A stretch of DNA of 64,000 bases from Rouxiella silvae (GTDB lineage: Bacteria; Pseudomonadota; Gammaproteobacteria; Enterobacterales; Enterobacteriaceae), in contig NZ_MRWD01000018.1 in NCBI RefSeq assembly GCF_002093625.1, forward strand, positions 21,707-85,706. The letters are read 5' to 3'. A program made the translations under genes and the position numbers. Below are positions 27,785-36,733 of this stretch, piece after piece. Each line of letters starts with the position of its first letter. Position 1 is the stretch's first letter. Under the pieces are notes generated by a model that was not told the DNA's origin, made no database searches, and saw only the letters and a list, made by a program, of their open reading frames with translations.

Positions 27785-29079
27785 TTAGGCCCGCTGTCTT
27801 TGCCGGTAGTCGCTTTGTCTACGCCGGTTTTATCCGTCTTTTCCGTCCCCGCAGCGGCAGCCGCCGCGCTGGCCGCCGTCACGACCTGAACCTTGGCGCC
27901 GTCGTTTAATCTGTCGATACCGGTAGTCACTACCTGTTCACCCGGCGTTACGCCTGAGAGCACCGCAACCTGGTCATCGCCAAAGTTCGGTCCAGATTTT
28001 ACCGCCGTGCGCACAACGCTGCCGTCCTGTTTAATAACATAAACGAAATCACCGTCGGAGCTGAGTTGCAGTGCGGCAGAGGGGATAACGGTCGCGTTTT
28101 CAAGCAGGCCGACCTGCAATCGCGCATTTACAAACTGATTCGGATACAGCGCGTCATCACTATTATCAAACACCGCTTTAAGCTTGACGCTGCCGGTGGT
28201 GGTGTCGATTTCGTTGCTCATAAACTGCAGTTTACCCTGCGCCAGTACCTTGTCCCCGTTTTGGTCGAAGGCGGTGGTTGGCATGGTTTGCCCGCTACGC
28301 AGTGCTTTGAGGATAGTTTGCAGATTGCTTTGCGGCACGCTGAAGGTAACGGCAATCGGCTGAGTTTGGGTAATAGTAACAATGCCGGTGGTTGAACTGC
28401 TCGACACCATATTGCCTGGGTCGACTAGACGCAGGCCAACGTGACCGCTGATTGGCGCCGTAATACGTGCGAACTGCAAGTTCAGCTTGGCCGCATCAAT
28501 TTGCGCCTGATCGGCCTTAACCGCGCCGCTATACTGACCGGCGGTTGCAATCTGGCTTTCGAGATCCTGACGCGCCAGCGAATCCTGTGCATAAAGTTTG
28601 CGGTAGCGGGCCAACGTCAGTTGGGCACTTTTTTCCAGCGCCTGATTCTGCGCCAAATCTCCCTGATACTGTTCAAGCGTTGCCTGATAGCTGCGCGGAT
28701 CGATCTGCGCCAGCAGTTGCCCTGCTTCGACTTTCTGGCCTTCGGTGAAAAATACCTTCATCAGTTGGCCGTCAACGCGACTGGTGACTGTAACCGACGC
28801 ATTAGGGATAACCGTTCCCAGCGCGCGCAGGTAAACCGGCACGTTGGCCTGTTCTACCCTCCCCGCCTGAACCGGCGTAGCGCCGCCTGCACCGGGCATT
28901 CCCCCTCTCATTCCGCCACGCATGCCGCCGCGGTGACGCTCGTTACCCGCGGTCGCCCCGCCCGTTGGCGCACTCTTGTGAAAGAAGAAAAACCAGGCCG
29001 CGATCGCCAGTACGATAACAGTAAGAATTAACCACAACGTTTTGCGGTTTTTAGAACGAGATGAGGCAGTTGGCAGCAT
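27781..29079 (-). CDS. mdtA: RND efflux adaptor, MdtA/MuxA type
   Basis: A 432-residue membrane-fusion protein anchored by one N-terminal helix ([20 protein letters not shown], about residues 14-33), not a lipoprotein. After a Gly/Arg/Met-rich stretch ([13 protein letters not shown], about 51-63) come [33 protein letters not shown] and [25 protein letters not shown], matching MdtA. The C-terminal tail is Ala/Lys-rich and polar. It begins the operon mdtABC-channel; the 255 bases upstream hold its promoter, with no adjacent BaeSR-type two-component genes. The Shine-Dalgarno is weak. Confidence 0.92.
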   Translation of the reverse strand: MLPTASSRSKNRKTLWLILTVIVLAIAAWFFFFHKSAPTGGATAGNERHRGGMRGGMRGGMPGAGGATPVQAGRVEQANVPVYLRALGTVIPNASVTVTSRVDGQLMKVFFTEGQKVEAGQLLAQIDPRSYQATLEQYQGDLAQNQALEKSAQLTLARYRKLYAQDSLARQDLESQIATAGQYSGAVKADQAQIDAAKLNLQFARITAPISGHVGLRLVDPGNMVSSSSTTGIVTITQTQPIAVTFSVPQSNLQTILKALRSGQTMPTTAFDQNGDKVLAQGKLQFMSNEIDTTTGSVKLKAVFDNSDDALYPNQFVNARLQVGLLENATVIPSAALQLSSDGDFVYVIKQDGSVVRTAVKSGPNFGDDQVAVLSGVTPGEQVVTTGIDRLNDGAKVQVVTAASAAAAAAGTEKTDKTGVDKATTGKDSGPK

Positions 29080-29304
29080 AAATTTCTTAAGTTCGCACGA
29101 GTGATGGGAAGAAACAGCTGAAAGAGGTCGTTCAACCAGATAGGTCCATTATCCAGAATTTACAGGTAGACTGTTTTTAGGACAACGTAAAGATTCCGTA
29201 AGCAAGTATGAACAAATAATTCATAAATGCCCACTATTTACATAAGAACATAAATGCAGGAATTTTAGAGTTTAAAGAGGCAATATCAGGGAGAGTATAA
29301 ATTA

Positions 29305-29326
29305 AGGCCCTGAAAATTCAGAGCCT
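29305..29326 (-). terminator. Weak terminator after the SDR gene
   Basis: AGGCCCTGAA (29305-29314) pairs with TTCAGAGCCT (29317-29326) with one mismatch. On the minus strand it is followed by TAATTT rather than a good T-run, so it may only slow or stabilise the transcript. Confidence 0.45.
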
Positions 29327-29334
29327 GGAGAGTA

Positions 29335-30099
29335 TTATTTACCGCCGTCCACGCTCAGCACTTGGCCCGTTACCCAGTTGGCCCAGTCGGAGGCGAAGTA
29401 AAGCACGGCGTGGGCAATATCTTCCGCAGCACCAAGACGCTTCATGGCCACATTGTCAATGTGCCGTTTTTGCCCTTCACTGCCCATCGCTTCCCACTGT
29501 TTTTCCGTAGACGGATTGCTACGTACGAAACCGGGCGCCACGTTATTCACCGTAATATTCCACGGGCCAAGCTCGTGCGCCAGTTGGCGCGTCAGGCCAA
29601 TCTGCCCAGCCTTGGCGCTGGCATACGCCTGAATACCGGTCAAACTTACGCCCAGTCCTGCTCCGCTTGAGATGTTAATGATACGACCAAATTTTTGCTG
29701 CTTCATCGCGCCAACGGCCGCCTGAGACATCAGGAATGCGCCGTTGAGATTAACGGCAACAATCGCCTGCCACTGCTCAAAAGTCACATCCTCCAGCGGC
29801 TGGCCCTTTTGGCCGACCACGCCACCGGCGTTATTGACCAAGATATCAACGCTTATCCCGCGCGCCGCCAAAGAAGCGAACAGCGCGCTCACCGCCTCGG
29901 GAGAACTGATGTCAGACTCCAGCGCAATGCAGCGCGCTCCACACAGCGCCGCCGTCTCATCAACCCGATCTTTTTGAATATCACAGGCAACAACCTGTGC
30001 ACCGCGCTGTGAAAAAGCCAGACAAATCGCACGACCAAATCCTTGCGCAGCGCCGGTGACCAGCACAGTGCGTTGGGAAAAATCAAAAGGGTTTTGCAT
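29335..30099 (-). CDS. Short-chain dehydrogenase/reductase
   Basis: A classical SDR of about 254 residues using NAD(P). Visible motifs are the nucleotide-binding TGAAQGFG, NNAG in ILVNNAGG, the catalytic Ser segment INISSGAG, YASAK with catalytic Tyr and Lys, and a C-terminal WVTGQVLSVDGG. The ATG at 30099 has GGAA upstream; the frame also opens at 30126 (TTG) and 30117, the former overlapping the stop of the reductase gene before it. It is the last gene of the minus-strand arm of the peptide island (GntR, amidase, PanE-like, SDR). Substrate unknown; a keto or hydroxy acid product of peptide breakdown is conceivable. Confidence 0.9.
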   Translation of the reverse strand: MQNPFDFSQRTVLVTGAAQGFGRAICLAFSQRGAQVVACDIQKDRVDETAALCGARCIALESDISSPEAVSALFASLAARGISVDILVNNAGGVVGQKGQPLEDVTFEQWQAIVAVNLNGAFLMSQAAVGAMKQQKFGRIINISSGAGLGVSLTGIQAYASAKAGQIGLTRQLAHELGPWNITVNNVAPGFVRSNPSTEKQWEAMGSEGQKRHIDNVAMKRLGAAEDIAHAVLYFASDWANWVTGQVLSVDGGK

Positions 30100-30122
30100 A
30101 GGAAGTTTCCGCGTCATGATGT

Positions 30123-31196
30123 TCAAACAGTATAAGAGTGTTCAAGCAGTGCCAGCGTGTCTAACGATTGCGGCAGTTCACCGCGTTCAATCAGATGTAT
30201 AAGCTCAACCAGTCGCGTGGTAAGTGGCATCGTCAGATTAAAACTGATGCCTATATCGATGGCCGGAGCAATCTGAGCATCGACTTCGGTTTGGCGTTTG
30301 CGCACGGCCAAATCGCGCCAAATACCTGAGTGAGACTTCGCCGAACGACGGTTGTGCGCCACCATGTCCTCAAAGGACTGCTGCGTATGTTCAGCGCTGG
30401 CATCGGGTAAAAATGCCGAGGGATCAAAGCCGTCAAAGCCTTGCAGCTCAATACCCTGCGCGTGGGCAACCGCACCAATTTCGCGTGCTAGTGAAGTCAA
30501 CAACGGACGAAATCGCGGCATCGCCAGCACATCGGCAATGCTGTCATCGGTCAAGGCAGTAGCAAAAAGCAGCGCACCATAAATCATTTTCGCCCACAGG
30601 AATCCCCAGATGTTGGGCGTGAGCACGGCCGCGGGATCAAAATGCAGCAGCAGGGTATACAACGCCTCGGTGCGGGGCCGCGTAATGGCATCGAGCTCAC
30701 CGATAACCACCGCGCCACGTCCGCCGTGGTGGATAACTCCCGGTTCGATAAAGTCGGCACCAAAATTAAGGAAGGCACCCACCGTCCGCTCTACACCTAT
30801 CACCTCGGCGATAACATGTTCATTTAGCCCATTTTGCATCGATACCACGCAGCCCTGAGGTGCAAGCAAAGGCGCTATTTGTTGGATCGCCGTGGCCGTG
30901 TGGTGGGACTTTACTGCCAGCAGTATGCAGTGATAATTACCGTCGAGTTCGTCCGGTAAGAAGGCCCGCGCTTGAACGGTTTTATCGCCCAATGGGCCTG
31001 TGATGCGCAGGCCGTGCAGATTTATTGCCGCCACGTGCTCAGCGACGTTGTCCACAAAGATCACCGGCTGACCGGCTTCAATAAAGGATGCGCCTATTGC
31101 ACCGCCAATCGCACCGGCGCCCCACACCACTATCGGGGAAAGCGACTGTGGCTCATCGTGAAAGGCCTCTTCTTCAATCAAAGTGGCTATCGACAT
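30123..31196 (-). CDS. Ketopantoate reductase-family dehydrogenase (PanE/ApbA fold)
   Basis: A 357-residue NAD(P)-dependent oxidoreductase of the ApbA/PanE family. The dinucleotide-binding start is VVWGAGAIGGAIGASFIEAG, followed by LLAVKSHHT, the QNGLNEHVIAEVIG segment with the family Asn, and a C-terminal helical domain with WAKMIYGALLFA. E. coli PanE is about 303 residues, so this one is longer and is probably not the housekeeping pantothenate enzyme. The ATG at 31196 has GGAGG at good distance, better than 31223. It sits between the amidase and SDR genes, suggesting a shared catabolic pathway with a 2-oxo or 2-hydroxy acid step. Confidence 0.85.
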   Translation of the reverse strand: MSIATLIEEEAFHDEPQSLSPIVVWGAGAIGGAIGASFIEAGQPVIFVDNVAEHVAAINLHGLRITGPLGDKTVQARAFLPDELDGNYHCILLAVKSHHTATAIQQIAPLLAPQGCVVSMQNGLNEHVIAEVIGVERTVGAFLNFGADFIEPGVIHHGGRGAVVIGELDAITRPRTEALYTLLLHFDPAAVLTPNIWGFLWAKMIYGALLFATALTDDSIADVLAMPRFRPLLTSLAREIGAVAHAQGIELQGFDGFDPSAFLPDASAEHTQQSFEDMVAHNRRSAKSHSGIWRDLAVRKRQTEVDAQIAPAIDIGISFNLTMPLTTRLVELIHLIERGELPQSLDTLALLEHSYTV

Positions 31197-31234
31197 CGGT
31201 TCTTCCTCCAAATTAACAGCCAAAAATGATGAGC

Positions 31235-31930
31235 TTAAAGCGCGCTGATAACATCGCGAATTTCACCCACGGCGGTGTGCCAAATGGCCAGCATGTCGTC
31301 GTCGGCGCGCTGATAAAAGCCGCCGTAGTTGCCGTCACCGAGATAGGCCCGGGCCTGCGTGGGATCAAGTTTACGCAGCGCGACTAAATCGAGCATCGGT
31401 TTACGCTCGTCGGGCATCGCTACGCCAGGCAATCGCGTCCACGGGAAGTTCTCCATCCACGAGGCATGCGAGGCAACGGGGTCGATAGAGGCCACTTTTT
31501 CCCAGGTTTTCGGTGCATTCCACCAGTTATGCAACTGCACCGTGATACCCGGATTATTGACCATCCATTCGCCGATAATGTTCTGCGCCGGTGAATTTCC
31601 ACCGTGACCGTTTACAAACAAAATACGACGAAAACCCTGACGCTTCAGATTGTTAAGAATGTCGTAGATTAAGCCAATATAGGTTTGCATACTCAGACTG
31701 ATGGTGCCGGGATAGTCGCTAAACGCGGGCGTCATTCCGAAAGGCATGACCGGAAAAACGGGGATACCGAAAGGCTCTGCGGCCTCAGTTGCGACCTTCT
31801 CTGCCAAAATTGAATCCACTGAAAGGCTGAGGTAGGCGTGCTGCTCGGTGCTGCCAAGCGGCACAATAACCCTGTCGTCGGTGGTAAGATAGCGCTCTAA
31901 CTGTTGCCAGTTCATCTCACTGATTTTCAT
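31235..31930 (-). CDS. Creatininase-family amidohydrolase
   Basis: A 231-residue member of the creatininase/FAPy-hydrolase family. These metalloenzymes cleave cyclic or linear amides. Metal ligands are visible in PLGSTEQHAYLSLSVDS (Glu29, His31, Asp39), and the family motif NGHGGN is at about 108-112. The ATG at 31930 is chosen because the upstream extension to 32047 lies inside the GntR gene and looks unlike the family; it still overlaps the end of that gene by 14 bases, implying coupled translation. In this island it would be a candidate for opening a lactam or amide in the imported peptide. Substrate unproven. Confidence 0.88.
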   Translation of the reverse strand: MKISEMNWQQLERYLTTDDRVIVPLGSTEQHAYLSLSVDSILAEKVATEAAEPFGIPVFPVMPFGMTPAFSDYPGTISLSMQTYIGLIYDILNNLKRQGFRRILFVNGHGGNSPAQNIIGEWMVNNPGITVQLHNWWNAPKTWEKVASIDPVASHASWMENFPWTRLPGVAMPDERKPMLDLVALRKLDPTQARAYLGDGNYGGFYQRADDDMLAIWHTAVGEIRDVISAL

Positions 31931-32912
31931 TGCGGTCCCCGGTGTTGGACGCCTGTAAAATGCCCTGCTGCAGTAGCGGAACGACAACTCTCTGGATCTC
32001 GCCTGCGTCAGGAACGTGCCTGTATTCAAAGGATTGCTGCCCTTCACTTAGCTGAGAGGTGAGATCCTGAGCGCCGGTGGCATACACCAGTGCATCGGTC
32101 TCTTTTATAAGCTCTGACAGCTGAGGATCATCGCGGTGAACCACGATTATCTGGGTGACATGAGGTGCAAAACGCTCTACGCCGTGGGTCATCAACGACG
32201 TAAATTCTGGAAAAATAGACACCACCAGCGTGCGGGTCAGCGGCTCGAGAGAGGCCAGCGAGCGGCGGGTGGTTTCAGAAGGAATAAAGCTGATATTAAG
32301 CAACGGCAGTCCGGGCACAAGCACACTGACTTCGCGCCGGCGATGGGCGAAGGTCAGCAACAGGTCGGCGTCGCCAACGCGTTGACGCAGCAGCTCATCG
32401 TTTTTTAACTCTGTAATGGTAGTCGCTTCAACCTGCGCAATTTCACCCAGCGTTTCACTGATGCATTGCGCATAATCGCGCGCGGCGTCGATAAAATTCC
32501 CGATCAAAAATACAGTTTTCTTTTTAAGCTGACGCTGCCTTTCACTGAATCGATTGCTGACTAGCGCGCCCAAATCAGAGGCACTGAAACCCATCAGCAT
32601 GCCGCAGTTGATTAAGGCGTCAAGATGGCGATGCAGCTCATCGAGGTTCTGGCTTGATGACCCTAGCAGCGAAGATGCGTCGGCAATAAACGTGCCTGCG
32701 CCCGGTTTGCTGTAAACCAGTTCTGCCGCTTTCAACTCGCGATAAACCTGAGCCACAGTCATTGGCGCCACGCCGAGTAAATCGGCCATTTCCCTGACCG
32801 ACGGAAGCTGCTCGCCGGGTTTTAGTGCGCCAAAAGTGATCGCATATTCAATCATTCCGCGTAGCTGAGCGCCCAACGGAATAGAAGAGTTACGGTCTAG
32901 GTGGAATTCCAT
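31917..32912 (-). CDS. GntR-family regulator with a large ligand-binding domain
   Basis: A 331-residue regulator. The winged helix at 1-75 has SIPLGAQLRGMIEYAITFGALKPGEQLPSVREMADLLGVAPMTVAQVYRELKAAELV, followed by a roughly 230-residue domain with alpha/beta strands (VFLIGNFIDAARDYAQCISETLG, ADLLLTFAHRRREVSVLVPG) that is not the FadR, UTRA or aminotransferase type. The ATG at 32912 gives a normal GntR N-terminus. It is divergent from the peptide ABC operon and heads the amidase-PanE-SDR operon. A motif GTATTAGT occurs in front of both operons, so it probably controls the whole island. Confidence 0.87.
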   Translation of the reverse strand: MEFHLDRNSSIPLGAQLRGMIEYAITFGALKPGEQLPSVREMADLLGVAPMTVAQVYRELKAAELVYSKPGAGTFIADASSLLGSSSQNLDELHRHLDALINCGMLMGFSASDLGALVSNRFSERQRQLKKKTVFLIGNFIDAARDYAQCISETLGEIAQVEATTITELKNDELLRQRVGDADLLLTFAHRRREVSVLVPGLPLLNISFIPSETTRRSLASLEPLTRTLVVSIFPEFTSLMTHGVERFAPHVTQIIVVHRDDPQLSELIKETDALVYATGAQDLTSQLSEGQQSFEYRHVPDAGEIQRVVVPLLQQGILQASNTGDRNENQ

Positions 32913-32929
32913 AGCCTGCCTTGGTAACT

Positions 32930-32947
32930 GTATTAGTCTACCAATAC
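32930..32947. promoter_or_regulatory. Candidate GntR operator next to its own gene
   Basis: GTATTAGTCTACCAATAC lies 18 bases upstream of the GntR start. GTATT and AATAC arms form a dyad. The first 14 bases match GTATTAGTTAACTA at 33088-33101 at 11 of 14 positions. Confidence 0.55.
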
Positions 32948-33087
32948 AATAATGCTGTTTTTTACAGCAATGCAAGCCATCTTTGAAAAATAATTGCTCA
33001 ATTCAGTCAGAAATCGACTCCCCACTTACTTTGTTGCATTTTTTTTGCGCTGATTATTGACAAATTGTGACCAATGCTTCAAATATC

Positions 33088-33101
33088 GTATTAGTTAACT
33101 A
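33088..33101. promoter_or_regulatory. Candidate GntR operator upstream of the peptide ABC operon
   Basis: GTATTAGTTAACTA contains the perfect palindrome TAGTTAACTA (33092-33101), about 105 bases before the binding-protein gene. It shares GTATTAGT with the site at 32930. The 290-base gap holds no gene. Confidence 0.55.
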
Positions 33102-33202
33102 GAACACAATCCTCAACGGTATTTTTGCAGGTTCAGCCTTTAGCGTTTTTAAAGGCAAAAATTCTTTCCTGACGAGCACTTTTTTCTGACGAACAGAGGG
33201 GC

Positions 33203-34801
33203 ATGGTAATGAAAGTTAAGCCTAAATTAACATTGTTGGCATTATTGGCAGTCGGCGCGCTCAGTGCGCTTTCTGCACAGGCTGCCGAAGTAGTACAGCG
33301 CGGCGGCACCCTGATTTATGGCCGCTATGCTGACAGCAATTTTCTCGAACCGGTTCTAAACGATAGCAACAGCGATATCTGGATCCTTTCCAACCTGTAC
33401 GACACACTTCTGCTGCCCACCAACGATGGCAAAGGCATCAAGCCCGGTCTCGCCACCGCGTGGAAGCTGTCTGATGATGGCAAAAGCGTCACCGTTACTC
33501 TGCGCCCCGATACCAAATTCTCCGACGGTTCACCGATTACCGCACAAGACGTGAAGTGGTCGCTCGAACGCGCTTCTAAACCAGGCAACGGCGTATGGCA
33601 ATTTCTGGTCAGCGCAATCGATAACGTCACTATCACCGATCCACACACCGTCGTCATCCACCTGTCGCATCCCGACCCGGCCATTCTCAGCGCGCTAACG
33701 GTATTTAACACCGCCATCATGCCCGAGAAGCAGTTTGAAGCCGAACCGGGTGCGACCGATCATGACAAGGCCGCCGCCTTTGCCGAACATCCTGTCGGTT
33801 CGGGTCCGTTTGTCCTGAAGTCCTGGCAGCACAACTCGACCATGACGCTGGTACGCAACCCGTACTATTGGGCAAAAGGCGCTGACGGCAAGTCGCTGCC
33901 CTACCTCGACGGCATCAAGTTTGAAATCGTGCCAGATGATGCAACGCGAATTTTGAAACTACAGTCTGGCGAACTCGACGGCGCTGAGTTTATCCCTTAT
34001 TCACGCGTGAAAGAGCTACAGGGCAATCCGGCACTGAATATGGTGATGTTCCCCTCAACCCGCGTTGAAGTGGCTAGCGTCAATGCACGCCCAGAAATTG
34101 ACGGCAAGCCAAACCCGTTGGCGAATCCAAAAGTGCGCGAAGCGCTGAACTACGCGATCGACAAAGACGGAATTATCCAGTTGGTGACCTTTGGCCTAGG
34201 CAAACCCATGACATCATTTATGTCGTCCTCAACCCCGCTGAGCTACGGCACCAAACCGCTCTATCCGGTGGACGTTGAAAAAGCACAGGCGCTGATGAAA
34301 GAGGCCGGCTATGCCAACGGCTTTACAACTAGCATGAATATTTTGGCCGGTAATGAAGACAGCCTGAGCATTGCTACCGCTGTACAGCAAATGTGGTCGC
34401 AGATTGGTGTGAAACTTACTATTAATCAGATGGATAACGCCACACTAAACAATAATTATCGTAAGGCCAATTTCAGCACACGCATTGGGCCGTGGACCGA
34501 CGACATTGCCGATCCAAACGAAATTACGTCGTACTACGCCTATTCCAAAAATATTCAGGCGCTGCACTCCGGTTGGAAAAGCGACGAGCTGGACCAGCTG
34601 TTTGAAGCCTCGCAGAAAGAGACCGATCCGGCGAAGCGCGCAGAGCAATACAAGAAGATTCAGGATATCTACAACGCCAGCGGCCCGACGATCCCACTGT
34701 ATGAAAGCTCGTACCCCGTGGCACTTAAAAAAGACGTGCAGGGATTTGTGCAAATCCCACTGGGTAACAACATCTTCACTGATACCTGGCTGAAGAAATA
34801 A
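33203..34801 (+). CDS. Peptide ABC transporter, periplasmic binding protein (family 5)
   Basis: A 532-residue extracellular solute-binding protein of family 5 (DppA/OppA/GsiB type). The signal peptide ends ALSAQA. The mature part has the family signature GGTLIYGRYADSNFLEPVLN, FSDGSPITAQDVKWSLERA, NPYYWAKGADGKSLPYLDG and REALNYAIDKDGIIQLVTFG. It binds a di- or oligopeptide-like ligand and delivers it to the DppBC-type permease downstream. Start is ATG 33203 or 33209 behind AGAGGGG. The gene is separated from the permease by a long hairpin. Residues that set ligand choice cannot be read here. Confidence 0.93.
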   Translation: MVMKVKPKLTLLALLAVGALSALSAQAAEVVQRGGTLIYGRYADSNFLEPVLNDSNSDIWILSNLYDTLLLPTNDGKGIKPGLATAWKLSDDGKSVTVTLRPDTKFSDGSPITAQDVKWSLERASKPGNGVWQFLVSAIDNVTITDPHTVVIHLSHPDPAILSALTVFNTAIMPEKQFEAEPGATDHDKAAAFAEHPVGSGPFVLKSWQHNSTMTLVRNPYYWAKGADGKSLPYLDGIKFEIVPDDATRILKLQSGELDGAEFIPYSRVKELQGNPALNMVMFPSTRVEVASVNARPEIDGKPNPLANPKVREALNYAIDKDGIIQLVTFGLGKPMTSFMSSSTPLSYGTKPLYPVDVEKAQALMKEAGYANGFTTSMNILAGNEDSLSIATAVQQMWSQIGVKLTINQMDNATLNNNYRKANFSTRIGPWTDDIADPNEITSYYAYSKNIQALHSGWKSDELDQLFEASQKETDPAKRAEQYKKIQDIYNASGPTIPLYESSYPVALKKDVQGFVQIPLGNNIFTDTWLKK

Positions 34802-34821
34802 CGCGATATAAAAACTGAATA

Positions 34822-34852
34822 ACTTGAAGCCGTGCACGCTGCGGCTTCAAGT
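34822..34852 (+). repeat. Intercistronic hairpin between binding protein and permease genes
   Basis: Perfect 11-bp inverted repeat ACTTGAAGCCG (34822-34832) and CGGCTTCAAGT (34842-34852), with no T-run after it. Position fits a stabilising or partial-termination stem that keeps binding-protein mRNA more abundant than permease mRNA, as known for periplasmic binding-protein operons. Confidence 0.75.
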
Positions 34853-34876
34853 CTCAAGCTTTACAGAGGGACTGAT

Positions 34877-35815
34877 GTGACAGAGTTTTCATATATTTTT
34901 AAGCGCATCCTACTGATCATTCCCACGCTGCTGGTCATTCTGGTGGTGACGTTCACCATTGTGCGTCTGCTGCCGGGCGATCCGGCCAGTGCGATGATTG
35001 GCGATCGCGCGACCGATGCCGACGTCGCGCGCATCAATAAAGAGCTGGGCCTCGACCAACCGCTGCCGGTGCAGTTTGTCTATTTTGTTCGTCAGGTGGC
35101 GACGGGGAATCTCGGCAACTCTTATGCCATGCACGCGCCGGTGACCTCGATTATTGCCGAACGCCTGCCGGTCACGCTGCTTCTGACCGCAATGGCGGCC
35201 TTTTTCTCGATTGTGATGGCAATTCCGCTGGCGTTTATTTCGGCCCTCAGGCGCAACAGCGCCGCCGACGTGACCATTCGCGGCGCGTCGCAAATTACGC
35301 TGTCGATGCCATCCTTTTATATCGGACTGGTTTTACTGACTATTTTCGCCGCCCAGCTGCACTGGTTCCCGGTGGGAGGCTACGGCGACACCTTCGGGCA
35401 GAGAATTTACCACCTGTTTTTACCGGCCATCACGCTGGCGGTGAGCATCACATCGGTATTGATTGGCAGCCTGCGTAACTCGATTATTGCCGTGCTCGAT
35501 GCCGAATATGTCACCTTTGCTCGAGCAAAAGGACTGAGCAGCCGCGTGGTACTGATGCGACACGTGTTGCGTAACTCACTGATCCCGATGTTGAGTCTGT
35601 TTGCGCTCAATATCAGCACCACAATTGGCAGCGCAGTAATCACTGAAACGGTATTTGCCGTGCCAGGCATCGCACGCCTGATGGTTGACAGCATTTTCAG
35701 CCGCGATTACCCGATGATTCAAGGGCTGGTGATTGTGCTTTCTGTACTGGTGTCGCTGATTTTTCTGGTGACCGACATCATTCAGGTGATGATTGACCCG
35801 AGGAGAGCAAGATGA
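34877..35815 (+). CDS. Peptide ABC transporter permease (DppB/GsiC type)
   Basis: A 312-residue inner-membrane permease of the DppB family. The N-terminus FSYIFKRILLIIPTLLVILVVTFTIVRLLPGDPA is diagnostic, and the EAA loop reads DAEYVTFARAKGLSSRVVLMRHVLRNSLIPM. The start is GTG at 34877 with AGAGGG upstream; the ATG two bases earlier would be an immediate ATG-TGA, so GTG is decisive. It pairs with the DppC-type gene, overlapping it by four bases (ATGA). Confidence 0.94.
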   Translation: MTEFSYIFKRILLIIPTLLVILVVTFTIVRLLPGDPASAMIGDRATDADVARINKELGLDQPLPVQFVYFVRQVATGNLGNSYAMHAPVTSIIAERLPVTLLLTAMAAFFSIVMAIPLAFISALRRNSAADVTIRGASQITLSMPSFYIGLVLLTIFAAQLHWFPVGGYGDTFGQRIYHLFLPAITLAVSITSVLIGSLRNSIIAVLDAEYVTFARAKGLSSRVVLMRHVLRNSLIPMLSLFALNISTTIGSAVITETVFAVPGIARLMVDSIFSRDYPMIQGLVIVLSVLVSLIFLVTDIIQVMIDPRRAR

Positions 35816-36663
35816 GCGAACTGATTGCCCAGCGTTCTATCACCCGCAAATGGCGCAAGCACCTGCCTTGGTCGTCGCTGCTGGGCTGCATCATTCTGGT
35901 CTTTAGCCTGCTGATGGCGTTTTTTCCACACTGGGTCGCCCCCTTCGATCCTCTTAAATTTGACTTCCGCGCCATTTTGAAAGGCCCGAGCCTTCAGCAT
36001 CTGTTCGGCACCGATAACTTTGGCCGCGACATTTTTTCGCGGGTGATCTATGCCTACCACATTGACCTGCAAATCGCCTTTTTCACCACGCTGTTTCCGA
36101 TGGTGTTCGGCACGCTGGTGGGCCTGCTGGTGGGCTACTACGGCGGCATCGCCGAGACACTTTTTCAACGCATCGTGGATGCGGTAGTCACCTTTCCCTT
36201 ACTGGTATTGGTGATAGCCATTGTGGCCATTCTTGGGCCTGGGCTGAACAGCATGTACATCGCCGTCGGTATTATTTACTGGGTATTTTATGCGCGGCTG
36301 ATTGCGGGCGAGGTCAGTATTCAGAAACGTCTTGAGTACGTCGCGGCTGGAAAGGTCATGGGCTACAGTCCGATGCGCATCATCTTCCGACACGTATTGC
36401 CGAATGTGATAACCACTACGCTGGTGTATTGGATGACCGACATGGCGCTGGCTATTCTGCTTGGCTCCAGTCTCGGCTACCTGGGCCTTGGCGCTCAGCC
36501 ACCTACCGCCGAGTGGGGCGTATTAATCGCCTCGGGAAAAAACTTTATGGATACCGCCTGGTGGATAACTATTTTCCCCGGCATCGCCATTGTATTAACC
36601 GGGTTGGGATTTAGCCTGTTTGGAGACCTGCTGTCAGACTGGCTGCGTCCGGGAAGCCGTTAA
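35812..36663 (+). CDS. Peptide ABC transporter permease (DppC/GsiD type)
   Basis: A 283-residue partner permease. N-terminal helix LLGCIILVFSLLMAFFPHWVAPFDP, then the DppC hallmark HLFGTDNFGRDIFSRVIYAYHIDLQIAFF and EAA loop RLEYVAAGKVMGYSPMRIIFRHVLPNVI, ending GFSLFGDLLSDWLRPGSR. The ATG overlaps the preceding permease stop. A 70-base gap follows before the ATPase genes, without a terminator, so the operon continues. Confidence 0.94.
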   Translation: MSELIAQRSITRKWRKHLPWSSLLGCIILVFSLLMAFFPHWVAPFDPLKFDFRAILKGPSLQHLFGTDNFGRDIFSRVIYAYHIDLQIAFFTTLFPMVFGTLVGLLVGYYGGIAETLFQRIVDAVVTFPLLVLVIAIVAILGPGLNSMYIAVGIIYWVFYARLIAGEVSIQKRLEYVAAGKVMGYSPMRIIFRHVLPNVITTTLVYWMTDMALAILLGSSLGYLGLGAQPPTAEWGVLIASGKNFMDTAWWITIFPGIAIVLTGLGFSLFGDLLSDWLRPGSR

Positions 36664-36733
36664 CATTAATGCCCGCACTGCGCATTAAGCCACTGACAAG
36701 ACCTTAAGCCGTTAGCAAAAATGAGAGCAAACT

